Source of the DNA: Thermomicrobiales bacterium
GTDB lineage: Bacteria; Chloroflexota; Chloroflexia; Thermomicrobiales; UBA6265
NCBI GenBank assembly: GCA_020847015.1
Contig: JADLCW010000001.1
Coordinates: forward strand, 1-10,255
Direction of reading: 5' to 3'
DNA length: 10,255 bases
In this document: in pieces, positions 6,090-10,255 of the stretch
Position numbering within the stretch: the stretch's first letter is position 1
Layout: every line of letters starts with the position of its first letter
The notes under the pieces: model-generated
What the model was told of the DNA's origin: nothing
The model's input: only the letters and a program-made list of their open reading frames with translations
Databases searched by the model: none
Made by a program: the position numbers and the translations under genes

Positions 6090-7178
6090 TCATGGCGAAA
6101 CCAATTCGGAATCCGGCAAAAACGCGTCGAGACTGAATTCGCTGGCGGGGTCCCAGATCATCCAGCCGCCGGCGCCAGCCGCCTCGACGGCGTCGATCTG
6201 GGCGCGCACCTGCTCCGGCCCGTAGGGAGCCATGCCACGCAAACTGAAATCCTGCAGCCAGGGTCGCAACCGACGCGGATCGATGCGTTCGGCTCCGTCG
6301 GCCATGCTGATGGCGATGGTTTCGGCCGGGAAATCGTTGGGATGCCCGGGTACGGCGATGGAGCCATCCGGGAAATGAGATGGGTAGATCATCGGGCAGA
6401 GCACATCGACCGCACGCGCCAGCTTGGCGATGTTCTGACCGATGCCGATATCGTCCAGCAACAAGGTGTAGCCGAACACATCGACTGCGGTGACCGCGCC
6501 GAGCGGGGCGAGTTGGCGGCGGCAATAGCCAAGGAAGGCGGCGATGGTGTCGGTGCGCAGATCGTCGTCGACGGTGATGCCGAAATCAAGCGCGCTCAGA
6601 TCGCCGTCGGATGGGAAGCGCACATAATCGAACTGAATTTCGTCGAAACCGCGCGCGACCTGCTCCACCGCGAAGGCGGCCAGCGCGTCCCATGTCTCGT
6701 GGCGGAACGGGTTGAGCCACAACTGGCCGCCATCGTCCTGCCACGGTTCGCTCGTGCGCGCATCGAGCACAGCGAGATCGGGGCGATTGGCGGCGAGCTC
6801 GTTGTCGCGAAAGCAGACGATGCGGGCGATGGAGTAGATGTCGCGCTCGGCGCACAGCGCCATCAGTCCATCGATATCCAATACGGACGGGTCCACCCGG
6901 GCTGACTCGGTCAGCAGCTCGACCGCAGTCGGCACGTAGACGCCTTGCTCCTTGACGTCGACGACGAAACCGTTGAGTTCGCTGCGGTCGATGAGGTCTG
7001 CCAGACTGATGGCGTCGTTCTGAGTGGTCAGCAGCGGATTGAAGTAGAGCGCCCGCACGCGATCCGCCGGCAGATCGGAAGTAGCCTGAGCTGATCGGCG
7101 GCTCAACGGCGCAGCGGCTGCGAGCACGGCGGCCGAACTGGCGCGCAAGACGTCGCGCCGGGTCAAGCGCCGGATCAC
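6090..7178 (-). CDS. Tat-exported putative glycoside hydrolase (DUF4015-like)
   Basis: The 362-residue protein begins with a twin-arginine signal: TRRDVLR at 6-12, a hydrophobic Ala/Leu stretch and a probable cleavage after AQA near 32. The mature part has the marks of the DUF4015/GHL family, a TIM-barrel related to glycoside hydrolases: GFVVDVKE (70-77), IARIVCFRDNELA (117-129), WLNPFRHETWD (154-164), FDEIQFDYVRFPS (178-190), then MIYPSHF and RPWLQDF. Asp74, Glu180 and Asp184 are candidate catalytic residues by analogy with other barrel hydrolases. No activity is established for most of the family, so cleavage of a polysaccharide outside the cell is an inference. The GTG start overlaps the enolase stop as GTGA, with GAGGTG upstream, so translation is probably coupled. 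An extracytoplasmic protein between two cytoplasmic-enzyme genes is unexpected. Confidence 0.88.
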   Translation of the reverse strand: MIRRLTRRDVLRASSAAVLAAAAPLSRRSAQATSDLPADRVRALYFNPLLTTQNDAISLADLIDRSELNGFVVDVKEQGVYVPTAVELLTESARVDPSVLDIDGLMALCAERDIYSIARIVCFRDNELAANRPDLAVLDARTSEPWQDDGGQLWLNPFRHETWDALAAFAVEQVARGFDEIQFDYVRFPSDGDLSALDFGITVDDDLRTDTIAAFLGYCRRQLAPLGAVTAVDVFGYTLLLDDIGIGQNIAKLARAVDVLCPMIYPSHFPDGSIAVPGHPNDFPAETIAISMADGAERIDPRRLRPWLQDFSLRGMAPYGPEQVRAQIDAVEAAGAGGWMIWDPASEFSLDAFLPDSELVSP

Positions 7179-8314
7179 CCGCGCACCTCGCGCCAGTCGG
7201 TGCTGAACCGGCGCACGGCCGCCTCGTCCACGACGATCCCTAGCCCCGGAGCATCGGGGATGCGGACGCGGGAACCATCGTACCAGGCGCGCGCGTCGCC
7301 GATGTCGGCGGCGGTCATCAGCGGGCCGCCCATCTCCACCGTCTCCACGTTCGCCAGCGCCAGCGCCAGATGCAACCCGGCCGCCGAGGCGACGGAACTC
7401 TCAACCATGGTGCCCACCTGAGCGGCCACACCGGCCGTCTCAGCGATGGCGTTGAGCCGCAACGCGGCGGCGATGCCGCCGGTTTTCATCAGCTTGATAT
7501 TGACGAAATCGGCCGCCCGCAGCATGACCGCCCGCTGCATCTCGCGCGGACCGTGACATCCCTCGTCGATCATGATCGGGACGCCGGTCTGGCGCCGCAC
7601 CTCGGCCAACCCCTCGATATCCCACGCCGCGACCGGCTGCTCCACATAGCGCGGCCGGCTCGGCTCCATGGCCCGAATTGCGCCGATCGCCGTTCCCGGC
7701 GTGCGCCACCCCTGATTGACATCGACTTTGATGCCGATATCCGGGCCGATGGCGTCGCGGACGACAGCCACGCGTCGCGCGTCCCGCGCCGCATTCGCCG
7801 CCTCTCCGACCTTGAGTTTGATGACATCGAATCCAGCCGCGACGTGCGAGGCGGCCTTGGTCGCCATCTCCTCCGGGTCGGCCATGCTGACCACCCGCGA
7901 AATCTCCAGATGCGGTTTCGAGCGCCCGCCCAACAGCGCCCACAAGGGCACGTTCAACACGCGCGCGACGAGATCGTGCAGGGCGATGTCGAGCGCAGCC
8001 TTGGCGGCCGGAGCGAATTCGACGCGCCGGTCGATCTCCCGCAGCGCCGCATCGCGATCCCAGGCATCTCGTCCGATGAGGGCCGGAGCCAGCGTCTCGC
8101 GCAGCATCGCCGCCGCGCCTTCCCACGTCTCGCCGGTGACGTTCGGGTCCGGGGTCGCCTCGCCCCAGCCCGCTGCGCCGTCAGCGGTGCGAACGCGGAC
8201 CAGCACGCTCAGCACATCCGGGTAGGAACCATAGGCGATGACGAACGGTTCCACGAGCGGCAGCCGAACGGGGATGACATCCACCGCGGCGACGGCGAGA
8301 GGCGGTCGGATCAT
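7175..8314 (-). CDS. Enolase-superfamily enzyme, muconate-lactonizing (MLE) subgroup; racemase/epimerase/cycloisomerase
   Basis: The 379-residue protein has an N-terminal capping domain (GWGEATPDPNVTGET, 49-63) and an MLE-type barrel. The catalytic set is complete: KLK (Lys166, Lys168), metal ligands Asp198 (VDVNQGW), Glu225 (EQPV) and Asp250 (MIDEG), and Lys274 (NIKLMKTGG). GTMVESS (301-307) closes the barrel. The two-lysine arrangement is that of MLE, o-succinylbenzoate synthase, N-succinylamino-acid racemase and dipeptide epimerase. Overall layout is closest, by memory, to Bacillus L-Ala-D/L-Glu epimerase (YkfB). However, the Asp-x-Asp that binds the dipeptide amino group is replaced by Glu327-Met-Gly329 (VEMGGPL), so a free dipeptide is a less likely substrate. 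The ATG start overlaps the acyltransferase stop (ATGA), so an N-acylated substrate is attractive but unproven. Confidence 0.9.
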   Translation of the reverse strand: MIRPPLAVAAVDVIPVRLPLVEPFVIAYGSYPDVLSVLVRVRTADGAAGWGEATPDPNVTGETWEGAAAMLRETLAPALIGRDAWDRDAALREIDRRVEFAPAAKAALDIALHDLVARVLNVPLWALLGGRSKPHLEISRVVSMADPEEMATKAASHVAAGFDVIKLKVGEAANAARDARRVAVVRDAIGPDIGIKVDVNQGWRTPGTAIGAIRAMEPSRPRYVEQPVAAWDIEGLAEVRRQTGVPIMIDEGCHGPREMQRAVMLRAADFVNIKLMKTGGIAAALRLNAIAETAGVAAQVGTMVESSVASAAGLHLALALANVETVEMGGPLMTAADIGDARAWYDGSRVRIPDAPGLGIVVDEAAVRRFSTDWREVRG

Positions 8315-9213
8315 AAGCGGTCACGCTCCAGCAGATAGGATGAGATCCCGCGCGCGAGGTCGGTTTCGGCGGCGAAGCCAACGATGCGCCAGCCACTGGC
8401 GAAGGCGTCGCGCAACTGCGCGCGCAGCGCGAATCGCCAGCGAAGCGCCGCTTCGGGGTCGGCGGCGACCAGCGCGTCGATATCGGCCGGCAAGTTGATG
8501 CGGCAACGGACGCCAGTCAGCGACGGATCGCAGGAGGGCAGATCGCGCGCGGCGTTAGGCGGCGTCGGCGCGGAGCCGCCAAGCAGGCGATCGCGCACCC
8601 GCGCCCCGGCAAGCTCCCAGCGGACATGCAGGCGGTCGGTCGGCATGCCACCGTACAGCCCCGCGGCGAAGGCTGCTCCGTAGCGGTTTTCTTCGTATGC
8701 TGCGGCGGTCGCCCCGAGTTTCTCGAAATTGAGACGCGCGTTGGCGGCGCGCAGTGGATCGACCGTCCAGACGACCTCGCGAAATCCGCGTTCGAGGGCG
8801 ACCGCCGCCTGCAACCGCTTTAACTCCGCGCCCAACCCCAGATTCCGGCGCTCCGGCACGACCGCCAACACATCGGAGACAAGACGCGGCGTCCCATCCA
8901 CGAAACCGCCCCAGCCGATCAGCACTCCGGCCAGTGGTTGCGCGGCGTCCGCGTCGACAAAAGCGCCCAACACCTCACCGCCTGTTTCCGCCACGGTCAG
9001 CAATCCGCTCGCCGAGAGCAGATCGCGCTCGCTCATGCCGAACACCTCGCTCTGGAGACGCTCAGCAGCCACCAGATCGTCGATCGTCCGCAGACAGCGG
9101 AAGCGCGCGATCCCGCCGCGCAGCCGGCGCACCCAGCCAACGCGCGCATCGCCGGCAAAGCCGAGATCGGCGGCGGTGTACGGGACGGATTCGGGTTCGG
9201 ACACGGCGATCAC
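8311..9213 (-). CDS. GNAT-family N-acyltransferase (COG3375-like)
   Basis: From the GTG at 9213 the protein has 300 residues. An acyl-CoA-binding motif lies at about 112-132 (VLAVVPERRNLGLGAELKRL, with the RxxGxG turn at Arg123-Gly128), followed by VDPLRAANARLNFEKLGA, where the FxKLG element is typical of the GNAT fold. The C-terminal 110 or so residues (GLYGGMPTDRLHVRWEL onward) extend beyond a minimal GNAT and recall the predicted acetyltransferase group COG3375. It would transfer an acyl group from CoA to an amine; the substrate is unknown. The frame stays open to a TTG at 9312, overlapping the previous gene by 11 bases. I prefer 9213 because a good promoter lies inside that extra stretch and the first 33 residues look non-domain. 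GTG at 9204 is another option. The ribosome site at 9213 is weak. Confidence 0.85.
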   Translation of the reverse strand: MIAVSEPESVPYTAADLGFAGDARVGWVRRLRGGIARFRCLRTIDDLVAAERLQSEVFGMSERDLLSASGLLTVAETGGEVLGAFVDADAAQPLAGVLIGWGGFVDGTPRLVSDVLAVVPERRNLGLGAELKRLQAAVALERGFREVVWTVDPLRAANARLNFEKLGATAAAYEENRYGAAFAAGLYGGMPTDRLHVRWELAGARVRDRLLGGSAPTPPNAARDLPSCDPSLTGVRCRINLPADIDALVAADPEAALRWRFALRAQLRDAFASGWRIVGFAAETDLARGISSYLLERDRL

Positions 9214-9264
9214 GTGGTTTCTCGGGGCGAGGCCAGACGCAAATTGCCACTGAGGCGCTCGCCG

Positions 9265-9293
9265 ATTCTGAGCGCGCGCGGAAGCGCTGTCAA
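9265..9293 (-). promoter_or_regulatory. Predicted sigma70 promoter of the GNAT-enolase operon
   Basis: On the minus strand a perfect TTGACA (9293-9288) is followed by a 17-base spacer and CAGAAT (9270-9265), which matches four of six -10 bases. It begins 9 bases after the stop codon of the secreted-protein gene. Transcription would start near 9258, leaving about 45 nt before the GTG at 9213. Confidence 0.6.
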
Positions 9294-9301
9294 CGCCGGA
9301 T

Positions 9302-10255
9302 TCAACCGGCAATCGGCGTCGCCCCGCCTGGCGCCGCGATCCGCAAGTCTTCGTTGAAGCCCTCGTACACCGTGCGCTCGGTGAACGCGGCGCCCACCTT
9401 CGACTCGATCAGACACGGCAATTGCTGGTCGTCCACGGCGATCGTAATGTCTACTCGCCGCCCCAGCTCAGTCGTATCGGCGGCCCCATAGGCATGACAC
9501 ATCCGACCGCTTACCTCCATTGGGCCGAGATCGCGGATTTCCTGCGGCCGCAGCCGCGCTGGCGCGGCGGCCAGCGGCGAGCGTTCCGGCACGGTCAACG
9601 GCTGCAGCACATCGGCGAGGGGCGACGATGGCGAGATTTCGGAGGCTGTCATCGACACCCATGCTTCCGGCGCGGTTCCCGGCAGGAGTCGCTCCACGAG
9701 TGGTCCGCGCAGATAGATGCGCTCGCCCACTTTGATCGCCTCGAAGTCGTTCTCACCGAACCCCGAACGCGTCAGGCGGAGGCGGTCGGGCAACTCAACT
9801 TCCAGCACCGAGCGCATCTCGCGCGCCACTCCTCCGCCCGCCACCGGCGTGGCTTGTGGGCGCAACGCGGGCGAAGCGACTGGCGAAGCGGACGGCGAAC
9901 CCGTCGGCGAACCGATCGGCGTGGCTCCGGGGCCGGGAGTGGCGATGCCAACCGGGGTGGCCGCAGGGCTGCCAACCGGAGTCGCGGCAGGAGTTGCAGC
10001 GACCGCGGCCGTGGGACTGGCGACCGGGGGCCCCAGCGGCGACAGAGCCGGGCCAGGTTCGGCGCGCCCAGTGGAAATAGCGCGATACGACTTTATCCCC
10101 GTCCATGCCACGTCGACACGATCGACCAGGCGACCGAGGGTGAGCGCGGCGGCATCCGTATTAGGCAACTCATTGATCGTGGCGTCGCCCGGGATGGCGG
10201 CCGAGGTCGTCGCAGTAGGAGCCACGGCAGGCGGCCGCTCCGGGGACGATGGCTC
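9302..10255 (-). CDS. Secreted LolA/LppX-like protein with low-complexity insert, N-terminus beyond the window
   Basis: The frame is open to the right edge, ten codons beyond the GTG at 10225, so the start and any signal or lipobox lie outside. The visible start is Pro/Ser-rich (EPSSPERPPAVAPTATTSAA), as after a lipoprotein anchor. Counting from the GTG codon, a strand WTGIKSYRAISTG (41-53) is followed by a 75-residue Ala/Thr/Pro/Ser/Gly stretch (about 57-132), then VLEVELPDRLRLTRSG (140-155), IKVGERIYLRG, and finally RRVDITIAVDDQQLPCLIES and YEGFNEDLRIAAP. This ending is typical of LolA/LppX/LprG-like lipoproteins, which hold lipids or other hydrophobic ligands at the cell envelope. Two cysteines (MCHAY and LPCLIE) could form a disulfide. 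Family assignment rests on pattern only. It ends nine bases before the promoter of the GNAT gene and need not share its transcript. Confidence 0.72.
   Translation of the reverse strand, partial: EPSSPERPPAVAPTATTSAAIPGDATINELPNTDAAALTLGRLVDRVDVAWTGIKSYRAISTGRAEPGPALSPLGPPVASPTAAVAATPAATPVGSPAATPVGIATPGPGATPIGSPTGSPSASPVASPALRPQATPVAGGGVAREMRSVLEVELPDRLRLTRSGFGENDFEAIKVGERIYLRGPLVERLLPGTAPEAWVSMTASEISPSSPLADVLQPLTVPERSPLAAAPARLRPQEIRDLGPMEVSGRMCHAYGAADTTELGRRVDITIAVDDQQLPCLIESKVGAAFTERTVYEGFNEDLRIAAPGGATPIAG
9833..10057 (-). repeat. Degenerate repeats encoding an Ala/Thr/Pro/Ser-rich linker
   Basis: Within the LppX-like gene the translated units ATPVGSP, AATPVGI, ATPIGSP, TGSPSASP and VASP recur imperfectly over about 75 codons. 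At DNA level the plus strand shows recurring GGCGAA/GGCGTGGC/AACCGG-type blocks. Such linkers are disordered and common in surface proteins of Thermomicrobia-like Chloroflexota. Imperfect unit spacing argues against a simple tandem repeat. Confidence 0.6.

Noticed and set aside
7370..8338. Long plus-strand frame (322 codons) opposite the enolase-superfamily gene
   Set aside because: It mirrors a gene with a complete catalytic residue set and has Arg/Asp/His-rich composition typical of antisense frames.
9295..9310. Hairpin GCCGG-loop-CCGGC at the stop codon of the LppX-like gene
   Set aside because: The stem is only five pairs, there is no uridine run after it and a promoter begins immediately downstream, so it is not supported as a terminator.

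Overview
The window is a GC-rich (clearly above 60% by eye) bacterial segment packed with genes, almost all on the minus strand. Two proteins carry Ala/Thr/Pro/Ser linkers of the ATPVGSP/ASPVASP type. Together with a Thermus-type EF-G-2, a Tat-exported DUF4015-like protein and frequent GTG/TTG starts, this suggests a Chloroflexota lineage close to Thermomicrobia/Sphaerobacter. That placement is an inference from sequence style, not a database match. No tRNA, rRNA, CRISPR array, insertion sequence or phage gene was seen.

Layout. At the left edge is the 3' part of a ParB-like gene on the plus strand (1-882). It converges, 14 bases apart, on a minus-strand operon read right to left: EF-G-2-like GTPase (4074-2002), an RNase HI-like protein with an N-terminal coiled coil (1988-1383) and a WCxxC peroxiredoxin-like protein (1373-897). 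Gaps inside this operon are 13 and 9 bases. Upstream of the EF-G-2 gene is a 354-base stretch without a credible gene (4075-4428). It holds a plausible sigma70 promoter (TTGCCG-17-AATAAT) and what looks like a roughly 270-nt structured leader ending in a very strong Shine-Dalgarno site, with two upstream segments able to pair with that site.

To the right is a second minus-strand operon: a GNAT acyltransferase (start reassigned to about 9213), an enolase-superfamily enzyme of the muconate-lactonizing (MLE) subgroup, a Tat-exported DUF4015-type putative glycoside hydrolase, a YdcZ/DUF606-type membrane transporter and an M29 metallo-aminopeptidase. GNAT/enolase and enolase/hydrolase overlap by 4 bases (ATGA, GTGA), so they are probably translationally coupled. 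A good promoter (TTGACA-17-CAGAAT) lies just in front of the GNAT gene. At the right edge is the 3' part of a secreted LolA/LppX-like protein whose beta-sheet domain is interrupted by a long low-complexity linker.

How the genes may work together. The right operon combines an acyltransferase, an epimerase/racemase-type enolase, an exporter-like membrane protein and an aminopeptidase. This fits amino-acid or small-peptide salvage with an acylated intermediate, but the substrate cannot be read from the sequence. The left operon looks like translation/RNA/redox housekeeping. The points most worth following are the candidate regulatory leader before EF-G-2, the RNase H that appears to lack its fourth catalytic acid, and the GNAT-enolase pair.
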